NCBI GenBank assembly: GCA_030635145.1
Contig: DAOVZK010000003.1
Span: 1 to 38,731, forward strand
Length of the DNA stretch: 38,731 nucleotides
Direction of reading: 5' to 3'
Origin: Planctomycetota bacterium
Lineage (GTDB): Bacteria; Planctomycetota; Phycisphaerae; SM23-33
In this document: piece by piece, positions 1 to 7,832 of the stretch
Position numbering within the stretch: position 1 is the first letter of the stretch
Layout: every line of letters begins with the position of its first letter
Notes under the pieces: generated by a model
What the model saw: the letters and a program-made list of their open reading frames with translations, nothing else
Databases searched by the model: none
Told to the model about the DNA's origin: nothing
Program-made: the position numbers and the translations under genes

Positions 1-88
1 CTATCGCCCTTTCAGGGCTGATGTATCTATTGGCCCTACACCGTGGGCTGACGCCCACGGCTAAATTCTGACCACCCCTGCGGGGTTA
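1..88. repeat. Cluster of three short palindromes at the left edge
   Basis: Three hairpin-forming palindromes lie within 88 bases: GCCCT/AGGGC at 6-18, an 8-bp perfect stem CCGTGGGC/GCCCACGG at 41-60 with a TGAC loop, and ACCCC/GGGGT at 74-86. No coding frame explains them. They look like a composite extragenic repeat, probably continuing to the left of the window. Only one copy is visible here, so repeat status is inferred. Confidence 0.5.
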
Positions 89-496
89 AAATCAAAAAGA
101 AAAACAAGAACCAGCCCCCGCCAGAAAATCAGGTCGCTCACCATTGGCAAATAGCGGGTCCCTAAACCTTGCAAAGCGGAATCTTGCGGGTATAATTTCA
201 GAGCATTGAAAAATTGAAAGTTCGTATTTTTGCGATGCGGGTTTGTTCGTGGCAAGGAAGAAACATGAGGCATATTCATCCATATTCCGAAATGTTTCTG
301 ACGCAGCCATGAGCAAAGCAAACCAGCAAAAAGCAAACTGTCAACTTTGAGATGCTCTGGTTTACGTTCGCAGGGTGGTCCCTGCGCTGGTCGAAGCACG
401 GAGGTTTCGGCGGAGACGATGTGCGAGTGAATAAAACCGCAGGAGTTGGGTTTTATTCGGCCCGGCCGACGCGGCGGTGATAATTTGAAGCGAACC
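89..496. other. Intergenic region without a supported gene
   Basis: No convincing gene is visible; the open frames here lack start signals and family resemblance. Two hairpins are present: CGCAGGG/CCCTGCG at 369-386, and a perfect 10-bp stem GAATAAAACC/GGTTTTATTC at 429-458, about 40 bases before the next start codon. The second could be a leader structure of the BamD-like gene or a terminator-like remnant. Confidence 0.5.
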
Positions 497-1726
497 ATGA
501 AAATAAATCGGTGGATATTGTGTCTCTTGCTCCCCGCGGTGCTGTGCTGCATCGCAGCACCCTGCCATGGCGACTCAGCCGAGATGGTGTGGGACGGTGC
601 AAAGTGGGTTACCCCAAAACCGCCGCAACCCGGAACACCGCAAGGTGATCTCCAGGTAATCCGCGACTACATCAAGGCCGGGGAGAACAAAACCGCAATC
701 AAAAGCGTCGACGCGTTTATTATTCGGCACACCGCAAGCCCCGCCTGCGAAGAGGCGATGAATTTCGCCGGGCAGGCATCCATGGCTCGCGGGCGTTATT
801 GGGATGCCTATAAGTGGTACGAGCGACAGTTGGCGGCGTATCCGAACGGTACGTTTTTCGCGCGGGCGTTGGACAGGGAGTACAAAATCGGCGACGCCTT
901 CATGGACGGCCGAAAGCGGCGGGCGATGAAAATTCTGAGACTTTCCGCGCGGGACGACGGTATCGATATCCTGATGCGAATAGTGGCCCACGCACCCGGA
1001 ACCCTCATAGCCGAACGCGCGATGCTGCGTATCGCCGACTACCACTACGACCGCGAGCAATATCTCGAAGCCATCAAAGCCTACGATCATTTCGTACGAA
1101 GCAATCGGCAATCGCGGCAGCTCGCCTACGCCATGCTGCGAGCAGCAAAAGGTACCGTGATGCTCTACCGCGGTGTTGAATTCGATATCGCCCCACTGCT
1201 GGATGCCACCGTGAGATTTCAGGTTCTCCGGGATGCGTTTCCGAAACTGGCACAAAGGGAAAACGCCGACACCATACTTGAGGAAATTCGTCTGCAGCAG
1301 GCCCACAAGCAGTATCACACCGGAAGGTTTTATCAGCGTACGCACCACCTCAAGGCAGCGCGTGCCTACTTCCGGTCTGTGCTCGCCAGGTATCCCGGAA
1401 CCGAGTGGGCGGAAAAAGCGAAGGAAAAATTAGACGTACTTGGCCCAGGGGAATCGGAAATTCCCATGCCGCTGGTAAGAGAAACAAAAACTTCTACCAA
1501 ATTTCCACAGCAGCCCGTGTCGATAGAAAACCTGGGCGGGAGCGAAAAACCCGCACCGCCGAAACGGGTGGCGAAAACGCCCAAACCCCAGCCGGTTAAG
1601 GAAATATCGCAGCCTGTGGAAAAAAAACCTGCACCTGCAAAACCCGTAAAATCAAAGGAAGTTGAGCAAAAGCAACCCGATCAGCCCGAAGGGCCTGCAC
1701 CAATTCCGCTGGAAAAGTTGACTTGA
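497..1726 (+). CDS. BamD/YfiO-like TPR outer-membrane assembly protein
   Basis: A 409-residue exported protein with TPR-type helical repeats. The start was placed at the ATG that begins MKINRWILCLLL, which gives a normal signal peptide (residues 1 to about 25). The longer in-frame start would bury that signal behind 17 polar residues. The middle (about 50-330) has repeated alpha-helical pairs with motifs such as YWDAYKWYERQLAAYPNG and YLEAIKAYDHFV, typical of BamD/YfiO-type tetratricopeptide proteins. The last 70 residues are Pro/Lys-rich, like a periplasm-spanning linker. There is no clean lipobox (AAPC has Pro before the Cys), so lipidation is doubtful. It lies directly upstream of an LptE-like lipoprotein, which supports an outer-membrane role. 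The family call is by pattern only; a generic TPR protein is the alternative. Confidence 0.7.
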   Translation: MKINRWILCLLLPAVLCCIAAPCHGDSAEMVWDGAKWVTPKPPQPGTPQGDLQVIRDYIKAGENKTAIKSVDAFIIRHTASPACEEAMNFAGQASMARGRYWDAYKWYERQLAAYPNGTFFARALDREYKIGDAFMDGRKRRAMKILRLSARDDGIDILMRIVAHAPGTLIAERAMLRIADYHYDREQYLEAIKAYDHFVRSNRQSRQLAYAMLRAAKGTVMLYRGVEFDIAPLLDATVRFQVLRDAFPKLAQRENADTILEEIRLQQAHKQYHTGRFYQRTHHLKAARAYFRSVLARYPGTEWAEKAKEKLDVLGPGESEIPMPLVRETKTSTKFPQQPVSIENLGGSEKPAPPKRVAKTPKPQPVKEISQPVEKKPAPAKPVKSKEVEQKQPDQPEGPAPIPLEKLT

Positions 1727-1795
1727 GTCGGTCCGATAGGTTTAATATGGGCTTAGGTGCTGACCGCACCGGTTAAAAACGACAGGAATACGAAC

Positions 1796-2347
1796 ATGCA
1801 TATAATCAAAATTGGACTTCTGACTGTGCTGCTGGGAGTGACGCTATTGTTTTCGGCCTCGGGCTGTGTTGATGATGGTGATGGGATGACTAGATATACC
1901 GCACGCAACCAGCATCGCCCCGGTATTCAAACCGTTGTCGTTCCGATCTGGACGCGAGGGAAAGACATTTATCGTCGTGGCATCGAGATGGATCTGACGA
2001 AGGCGCTGGTCAAGCGAATCGAACTCGACACCCCCTACAAGGTCACGAAAAAAGATCGAGCCGACACGGAACTAACCGGTACGCTTGAATTAGTCACGCA
2101 GCGAACATTGAGCTTCAATCCCGATACCGGCCAGCCGCGAGAAATGGAAGTCAACTTCCGCGTTTCATTTGAATGGAACGACCTGAGAACCGGAAAAAAC
2201 ATCGTCAAGCGAAAGAGTTTCAATGTTGCTGTCGTGTACCTTCCCGACGCGCCGTACAACGAAAATTTTTATCTTGGCTCGCAGAAGCTGATGGAGAAGC
2301 TGGCGATCAGAATCGTGGAAACGATGGAATCTGACTGGGGAAATTAA
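1796..2347 (+). CDS. lptE: LptE-like LPS-assembly lipoprotein
   Basis: A 183-residue predicted lipoprotein. The chosen ATG follows an AGGA element by about 8 bases and gives signal peptide MHIIKIGLLTVLLGVTLLFS ending in the lipobox SASGC, so lipid attachment at the Cys is expected. The mature part has the LptE-family pattern: a basic segment with alternating hydrophobics (IQTVVVPIW), then a helix RRGIEMDLTKALVKRIE, then a TELTGTLELV strand. In the family, LptE plugs the LptD translocon that inserts lipopolysaccharide into the outer leaflet. It sits 69 bases after the BamD-like gene and before ftsH, an envelope-biogenesis context that also fits kdsA further on. Sequence conservation in this family is low, so the call rests on length, lipobox, topology and neighbours. 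Confidence 0.65.
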   Translation: MHIIKIGLLTVLLGVTLLFSASGCVDDGDGMTRYTARNQHRPGIQTVVVPIWTRGKDIYRRGIEMDLTKALVKRIELDTPYKVTKKDRADTELTGTLELVTQRTLSFNPDTGQPREMEVNFRVSFEWNDLRTGKNIVKRKSFNVAVVYLPDAPYNENFYLGSQKLMEKLAIRIVETMESDWGN

Positions 2348-2454
2348 CAGCTCAGCATAATTCTGCCAAAATCGTAGTCAGCTGAAGTAACAAGTAGCAA
2401 AAAATCCGGCGGGATTCTGTGTGATCTCGTCCTGAATCAGATACGTGGAGTAAC

Positions 2455-4470
2455 ATGACTAATCAAGCACCCGACAAAAAACCACCACGCCCCCCAAGAC
2501 CTCCAAAGCCGCCCAAAAACAACCGAACAATGTTCGGCTGGGTGCTGATTATTGGACTGGGAGTTATGCTCGCGATTATGCTCGGGGGCAAGATGAGCGG
2601 TGGGAAAGAAGTCGACATCACCCAGTTTTGGCAGTACGTTGACACCAACCAGATCACCGGCACGATTGAGGTTGAGCGAACCAAAGTTCGAGGCGAGCTC
2701 AACGAATCATATCCGCTGAAGGAAGGCCAGACGCGTAAGTTTTATGCCAATCGCGACGCCAGCAATGAGCAGTTCGTACAGAACCTCAACATGCGGCTCA
2801 AGGCCGCCCAGAGTACAGCAAACGTCAAGATCGTCCCCGAAAGTTGGTTCGCGAATATTCTTCCGTCGCTGATAATGATGATTGTGATCTTCGGGCTGTT
2901 GTGGTTCTTCTTGTTCCGCCGCATGGGCGCCGCCGGTGGTGGTGCGGGGTTCCTCGGGAATTTCGGCCGATCGCGGCACCGCGTAACGACGAAAGAACAA
3001 TCGAAAGTAACCTTCTCCGACGTCGCCGGCATCGACGACGCCAAAGAAGAAGTCCAGGAGATCATCGAGTTTCTCAAGAACTCCAAAAAATTCTCACGCC
3101 TCGGCGGGCGTGTCCCTCGCGGGGTTTTGCTGATCGGTGAACCCGGCTGCGGAAAAACGCTGCTCGCCAAAGCCATCGCCGGTGAAGCCGACGTGCCCTT
3201 CTTCAGCATTTCCGGCAGCGACTTCGTCGAAATGTTCGTCGGTGTTGGTGCGTCGCGCGTTAGAGACCTGTTCAAGCAGGCCAAAGACTCGTCACCGTGC
3301 ATCATCTTCCTTGACGAAATCGACGCCGTCGGGCGACGCCGCGGAGCCGGGTTTAACGGCGGTGGACACGACGAACGCGAACAAACCCTCAACGCAATTC
3401 TCGTCGAGATGGACGGTTTCGATTCGTCGGATCAGGTCATCGTCTGTGCCGCGACTAATCGTAGCGACGTGCTCGACCCTGCCCTCACTCGGCCGGGCCG
3501 ATTCGACCGCCAGGTAACCGTATCGCTGCCCGACCTTAAGGGCCGCTACGAAATCCTGAAAATCTACGCCGACAAAGTCAAAAGCAACGACGACGTCGAC
3601 CTGCAACGCATGGCCCGCGGAACCCCGATGTTCAGCGGTGCAGACCTCGCAGCCCTCGTCAACGAAGCGGCCATCGCGGCGGCAATGCAAAACCAGGAAA
3701 CCATCACGCACGCCGACTTTGAAGAAGCACGCGATAAGGTTCGCTGGGGCCGATCGCGAAAAAACCGCGCCATCGACGAAAAGGAACGCCAGCTGACGGC
3801 CTACCACGAAGCCGGGCATGCACTGGTGCAGGCAATGCTCCCCGATGCCGACCCTCTGCACAAAGTTTCGATCATTCCTCGCGGCCCGATGGGCGGGGCA
3901 ACAATGTCGCTGCCCGAAAAAGACCGTTACTACTACTCGCAGAATTTCTGCTGTGCACAAATCGCCGTCGCCATGGGCGGACAACTCGCCGAAAAAATCT
4001 TCTGCGGCGACGTTTCCTCCGGCGCACAAGCCGACATCGCAATGGCAACCGAACTGTCGAAAAAAATGGTGCTCGACTGGGGCATGAGCGAAAAACTCGG
4101 GCCTATCAACTACTCCAACGACGACCAACACATCCTACCGATGGAAGTTTCGGGCAAAAGCTACTCCGAGCAGACCGCCGAACTCGTCGACAGCGAAATT
4201 AAACTCATCATCGAAACCGCACAGGCAAAAGCCCGGAAGTTGATCGAGGAAAATCGTGACAAGCTCGAGAATGTCGCCCAGGCGCTGCTGAAGTACGAAA
4301 CGATCACCGCCGACGATATCGAACAAATACTCGACGGAAAAAAACTCGACAAACCAACCGTTGCAGAATTGCTCGAGGCTGAGCAAAATAAAACCGCACC
4401 CGAAACTCCGCAGGCCGAAGTGAAATCAGTCCCGGACAACAAGCTCCCTCCACTTCCGGAAATGGGATAA
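2455..4470 (+). CDS. ftsH: ATP-dependent zinc metalloprotease FtsH
   Basis: A membrane-anchored AAA+ protease of 671 residues that degrades unfolded and regulatory membrane proteins. It has a Pro/Lys-rich cytoplasmic N-terminus (8-24), TM1 at about 26-45, a periplasmic domain, and TM2 at about 135-154. The AAA module follows: Walker A GEPGCGKT at 228-235, Walker B IIFLDEID at about 283-290, and the second region of homology with arginine fingers near R346 and R349. The peptidase has the zinc motif HEAGH at 451-455, with a likely third ligand near D527. The Walker A differs from the usual GPPGTGKT but keeps G-x4-GKT. A GGAG element lies four bases before the ATG. The next gene is folP, the same ftsH-folP order as in Escherichia coli. 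Confidence 0.97.
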   Translation: MTNQAPDKKPPRPPRPPKPPKNNRTMFGWVLIIGLGVMLAIMLGGKMSGGKEVDITQFWQYVDTNQITGTIEVERTKVRGELNESYPLKEGQTRKFYANRDASNEQFVQNLNMRLKAAQSTANVKIVPESWFANILPSLIMMIVIFGLLWFFLFRRMGAAGGGAGFLGNFGRSRHRVTTKEQSKVTFSDVAGIDDAKEEVQEIIEFLKNSKKFSRLGGRVPRGVLLIGEPGCGKTLLAKAIAGEADVPFFSISGSDFVEMFVGVGASRVRDLFKQAKDSSPCIIFLDEIDAVGRRRGAGFNGGGHDEREQTLNAILVEMDGFDSSDQVIVCAATNRSDVLDPALTRPGRFDRQVTVSLPDLKGRYEILKIYADKVKSNDDVDLQRMARGTPMFSGADLAALVNEAAIAAAMQNQETITHADFEEARDKVRWGRSRKNRAIDEKERQLTAYHEAGHALVQAMLPDADPLHKVSIIPRGPMGGATMSLPEKDRYYYSQNFCCAQIAVAMGGQLAEKIFCGDVSSGAQADIAMATELSKKMVLDWGMSEKLGPINYSNDDQHILPMEVSGKSYSEQTAELVDSEIKLIIETAQAKARKLIEENRDKLENVAQALLKYETITADDIEQILDGKKLDKPTVAELLEAEQNKTAPETPQAEVKSVPDNKLPPLPEMG

Positions 4471-4557
4471 TTTTATTGTATGGAAATTTGTATTTGCTGA
4501 CCCCGCATTGAAGCAGGGCCGATAAGGTTCGCTCAAAAAACGTTGGTTAAAAAATTC

Positions 4558-5421
4558 ATGGCGATTACGCTCGATGATATCCTGAACTCGAACCGCACGC
4601 ACCGCAGCGTTGTGATGGGGATTCTGAATGTAACCCCGGACAGCTTTTCCGACGGGGGCGGCTTTCTCGAACCGAGCATCGCCGTAGCTCAAGCCCAAGA
4701 CATGCTCCGCGAAGGTGCCAGCATCATCGATGTCGGGGCAGAGAGCACGCAGCCGGGCAGTGAGCGGGTTTCGGCCGACGAGCAAATCGCACGGCTGGAG
4801 AAAATCTTACCGCAAGTCGTGAAACTCGCCAACGACGCCGAGGCATTCGTCAGCATCGACACGACTCTTGCAAAAGTCGCCGCCTTCGCCCTCGACGCCG
4901 GCGCGGCGATCGTAAACGACGTCTCGGCCGGCCGCGATGATCCCGAGCTTCTGCCGTTAGTCGCCGAGCGAAACGCTGCTGTCGTGTTGATGCATATGCT
5001 GGGCGAACCCAAAACCATGCAAGCCAATCCGACATATCAGGACGTCGTCGCGGAAGTATCGGTGTTTCTGTCTAAACGTCTCGCCGCCGCCGAGGCCGCC
5101 GGCATCGCGCGACGCAAATGCATAATCGATCCCGGTATCGGGTTCGGAAAAACGCTCCAGCACAACCTTTTGCTACTAGCCGGAATCGCACCGCTTACGA
5201 AACTGGGGTGCCCCGTCTTGATCGGGCCCAGCAGAAAGCGATTCATCGGCGTAATCACAGGGCAGGAAGATTCGACTCATAGGCTGGGCGGAACGGTCGC
5301 GGCTTGCTTAAGAGCGTTCGAAGGGGGAGCGACGATTTTCCGCGTTCACGACGTCGGGCAGGTTCGCGACGCATTGCTGGTAGCCGGGGCCATCGACAAC
5401 GCCACACCAAGCGAACGATAA
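4558..5421 (+). CDS. folP: Dihydropteroate synthase
   Basis: Condenses 6-hydroxymethyl-dihydropterin pyrophosphate with p-aminobenzoate in folate synthesis. At 287 residues it is the normal length for a TIM-barrel FolP. The first signature, MGILNVTPDSFSDGG, lies at residues 20-34. Later landmarks are DVGAESTQPG (the usual Arg of STRPG is Gln here), the SIDT strand, NDVSAG, DPGIGFGK and the C-terminal IGPSRKRFIG pterin/phosphate loop. An in-frame TTG at 4543 would add five residues (MVKKF), and neither start has a strong ribosome-binding site, so the ATG was preferred. It lies 87 bases after ftsH and is probably cotranscribed with it. Confidence 0.95.
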   Translation: MAITLDDILNSNRTHRSVVMGILNVTPDSFSDGGGFLEPSIAVAQAQDMLREGASIIDVGAESTQPGSERVSADEQIARLEKILPQVVKLANDAEAFVSIDTTLAKVAAFALDAGAAIVNDVSAGRDDPELLPLVAERNAAVVLMHMLGEPKTMQANPTYQDVVAEVSVFLSKRLAAAEAAGIARRKCIIDPGIGFGKTLQHNLLLLAGIAPLTKLGCPVLIGPSRKRFIGVITGQEDSTHRLGGTVAACLRAFEGGATIFRVHDVGQVRDALLVAGAIDNATPSER

Positions 5422-5564
5422 CCTCCGCAAAATTTTGCAATTTTATCGAATTTCCCGCCCGCAATTTCCGAGATAAACCAGGACGATTGTCCAAATTTGT
5501 GCGCATACCATGGGAATTTTATGCATTTTTTGAAATTCCTGTCGTTTATTCATGTCTGTTTCGC

Positions 5565-5595
5565 CTTGTCTTTTGAAAAAGACATAAAAGACAAG
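5565..5595. other. Hairpin upstream of the receiver gene
   Basis: CTTGTCTTTT and AAAAGACAAG form a stem of about 10 bp around an 11-base loop, 60 bases before the receiver start codon. Neither side is followed by a T-run, so a factor-independent terminator is unlikely. It may be an operator or a leader structure. Confidence 0.4.
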
Positions 5596-5657
5596 GGGCG
5601 AAACGTAATGAAACCATATGGCAGGTCATTAGCGAAATGCTTGAAAGAGGTGCGAAA

Positions 5658-6059
5658 ATGGCACATGTACTTGTAATTGACGGCGAAGAAACTTCGAGGC
5701 GGCAGCTGCGATCTGTTTTGGAGCAGGCGGGGCATCAGGTAAGCGACGCCAGCGACGGGCAAGCGGGCGTTCGGCAGTGCGGTACGAATCAGCCCGACGT
5801 ACTCGTGACGGATATGATCACCCCCGAACCCGAAGGGCTGGAATTCATCAGCAACATTCGCAAAACTTTCAGCGACACCGGGGTGGTGGCCATCTCCGAG
5901 GACAAGTCCTGCACCATGGGACACCTGCTGAATATCGCGAGGCATTTCGGAGTCAACCGCTCGCTGTGCAAACCGATCGACCATAGCGAACTGCTGCGGG
6001 TCGTCGACAAACTCGTCGCCGACGGGCGAATCGAACTACCGCAAAAAATCGCCTGCTGA
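5658..6059 (+). CDS. Stand-alone response-regulator receiver protein
   Basis: A single CheY-like receiver domain of 133 residues with no output domain. The ATG was chosen because GAGG lies 7 bases upstream; an earlier in-frame ATG at 5637 lacks this. The phospho-acceptor is D52 in VLVTDM, the switch Ser is S80 and the conserved Lys is K105 in CKPID. The N-terminal acidic pocket reads VIDGEE instead of the usual DD pair, so D8 with E10/E11 must supply metal ligands. No histidine kinase is adjacent; the nearest is the hybrid kinase at 11329. It is probably a phosphorelay or single-domain signalling protein. Confidence 0.88.
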   Translation: MAHVLVIDGEETSRRQLRSVLEQAGHQVSDASDGQAGVRQCGTNQPDVLVTDMITPEPEGLEFISNIRKTFSDTGVVAISEDKSCTMGHLLNIARHFGVNRSLCKPIDHSELLRVVDKLVADGRIELPQKIAC

Positions 6060-6067
6060 TTGCACAG

Positions 6068-7483
6068 CTATCGAGTCTTGCATAATTCGCCAAACAGATT
6101 CAAATCGTTGGCGTCGGTTATCTCGACGTTGACGTATTTTCCCGTAAGCGCCGCCGGGGCATCAAAAATCACGATGTGATCGCCCGTCGTTCTGCCCATC
6201 AATTGCACCGTCCCGTCGGGGCCACTGCTGGGGGCTTGTTTGCGGCTTCGTTTGCTTAAACCCGTAACGAGAACTTCCACTGTTTGCCCAACGTATTGCT
6301 GGTGATGCTTCAGGGCGACTTCTTTCTGCACGGTAAGCAGCTCGTTGTTGCGCCGTTTTTTTACTTCTTCGGGAACGTCATCGTCCAGTTTTTTCGCCGA
6401 GATAGTTCCCGGCCGCGGTGAATACTTAAAGATGAACGAATTCTTAAATTCGCTACGACGAATCAAATCCTTCGATGCTTCGTGGTCTTGCTCGGTCTCA
6501 CCGGGGAACCCCACGATAAAGTCGCTGACGATGACGACGTTCGGAATCGTTTCGCGGGCTGCGGTTATAAGGTCGTCGTATTGCTGCAGCGTGTAACCGC
6601 GATTCATGGCCTTGAGGATTTTGCCTGACCCGCTCTGAGCAGGGACGTGAATGTACGGACAGATGTTCGAAAAGTCGCGCATCACCTGCAAAATGTCGGC
6701 GGTAAAATCTACGGGATGCGAAGTTACAAATCGCAGCCGTCGCAGCCCTTCGATCGGCGCAAGCATCGCGAGCAGTTCACTGAACCGCGTCGTGGCTTCG
6801 CCGTTTTTATGCTTGTAGCTGTTAACGGTTTGCCCGATCAGCGTAATTTCGCTTCGGCCTGAGTCTACAAGTTTGCGAACTTCCGCAGTGATAGCCTCCG
6901 GGCGACGGCTGCGCTCGGGGCCACGAACAAACGGTACAATGCAGTACGTGCAAAAATTGTCGCACCCGCGCATTATGCGAACGAACCCCTGCGATGTTTC
7001 GCACATAACTTCGGGGTCGCGCGAGGCGTCGACAACATCCATCGCCTCGGCGTCACGAGCGATTTGCTCTTTGGTTTCGTGGGAATGCTTTTGCGTTCGC
7101 GACGGATCGAAGCTCGTTACCAACCCGTCAGCTGCGGTTGCCTGGTCGATCATGTCGGGAAGTTTGTGGAGTTGCCCGGGGCTGCAAAGAATGTCAACGG
7201 CGGAATACCTTCGCGCCAGGTCAACGCCTTCTCGCTGAACCATGCACCCCAGCACGCCGACGATTATCTCCTTGCCGTCGGCCTTGCGTTTTGCGTCCAT
7301 TCCCAATCGCGAGTAGATTTTGTCCTCGGCGTGTTGGCGGATGGAGCAGGTGTTGTACAGAATCACGTCGGCGGACTTGCGGGCGGTGATAATTTCGTGC
7401 GATCTGTTTTGCAGAAGCGTCACGAGCAGTTCGCTGTCCAGCCGATTCATCTGGCAGCCGAGGGTTTCGATGTAAACTTTCAT
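6068..7483 (-). CDS. miaB: tRNA-2-methylthio-N6-isopentenyladenosine synthase MiaB
   Basis: A radical-SAM methylthiotransferase that adds the 2-methylthio group to i6A37 of tRNA. It is 471 residues from the ATG that begins MKVYIETLGCQMN; the longer frame adds 18 residues without family resemblance. The N-terminal MTTase domain supplies auxiliary cluster cysteines C10, C46 and C80. The radical-SAM CxxxCxxC motif is C174, C178 and C181 in MRGCDNFCTYC, followed by PFVRGPERSRRP, typical of MiaB as opposed to MtaB or RimO. The C-terminus has a TRAM-like domain (about 400-465). No ribosome-binding site is visible. A MITE-like repeat begins 22 bases upstream of the start codon, so the promoter may lie in or beyond it. 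Confidence 0.96.
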   Translation of the reverse strand: MKVYIETLGCQMNRLDSELLVTLLQNRSHEIITARKSADVILYNTCSIRQHAEDKIYSRLGMDAKRKADGKEIIVGVLGCMVQREGVDLARRYSAVDILCSPGQLHKLPDMIDQATAADGLVTSFDPSRTQKHSHETKEQIARDAEAMDVVDASRDPEVMCETSQGFVRIMRGCDNFCTYCIVPFVRGPERSRRPEAITAEVRKLVDSGRSEITLIGQTVNSYKHKNGEATTRFSELLAMLAPIEGLRRLRFVTSHPVDFTADILQVMRDFSNICPYIHVPAQSGSGKILKAMNRGYTLQQYDDLITAARETIPNVVIVSDFIVGFPGETEQDHEASKDLIRRSEFKNSFIFKYSPRPGTISAKKLDDDVPEEVKKRRNNELLTVQKEVALKHHQQYVGQTVEVLVTGLSKRSRKQAPSSGPDGTVQLMGRTTGDHIVIFDAPAALTGKYVNVEITDANDLNLFGELCKTR

Positions 7484-7504
7484 TTTCGGGTATCGCAAAA
7501 AAAG

Positions 7505-7751
7505 GTAAGCGTTCACGCTCTTTTTCCTGTTAATCAAAAAATTTTACCGAAGTTTTTATTAAAAAAATTCTTTTTTGACAGGATTACAGGATTAACTATG
7601 AATTATTAAAAAGAAAACCAGAATAAAAGCAACTAACTGCAAACAACCTCGCAAAGAATATAAATTCCCATGTAAATTAATCCTGATTAACAGGATTTTC
7701 CAGCCTATATTCTATCCTGTTATCCTGTCAAAATGTTGTGTGAATGGTTAC
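7505..7751. repeat. MITE-like dispersed element, copy 1
   Basis: An AT-rich non-coding element of about 247 bp whose ends form imperfect terminal inverted repeats (GTAAGCGTTCACGC on the left; GTGTGAATGGTTAC on the right, the complement of GTAACCATTCACAC). Inside lie repeated CAGGAT/ATCCTG words, including GACAGGATTACAGGATTAAC near the left and TATCCTGTTATCCTGTCAAA near the right, and a small stem AATCCTG/CAGGATT. It aligns end to end with copies at 23758-23969 (reverse orientation) and 26474-26718. It fills the 350-base gap between miaB and the TPR/alpha-CTD gene. No protein is encoded. Confidence 0.85.
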
Positions 7752-7832
7752 AAAAAAAGAAGACAGAAATCGAAGGACAAATTGTCCCGAGACTCCTGCC
7801 TTCTGCATTATTTGGTCTTCATCGTCGCGGGA

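Noticed and set aside
89..552. Minus-strand open frames at the left edge
   Set aside because: They overlap the signal-peptide region of the BamD-like gene and lack start signals or recognisable domains.
3292..4131. Minus-strand open frame of 279 codons
   Set aside because: Antisense to ftsH; the composition follows from GC bias of the real gene.
7505..7751. Repeated CAGGAT words considered as a CRISPR array
   Set aside because: The words are irregularly spaced, there are no uniform spacers and no cas genes, and the whole unit recurs as a dispersed element.
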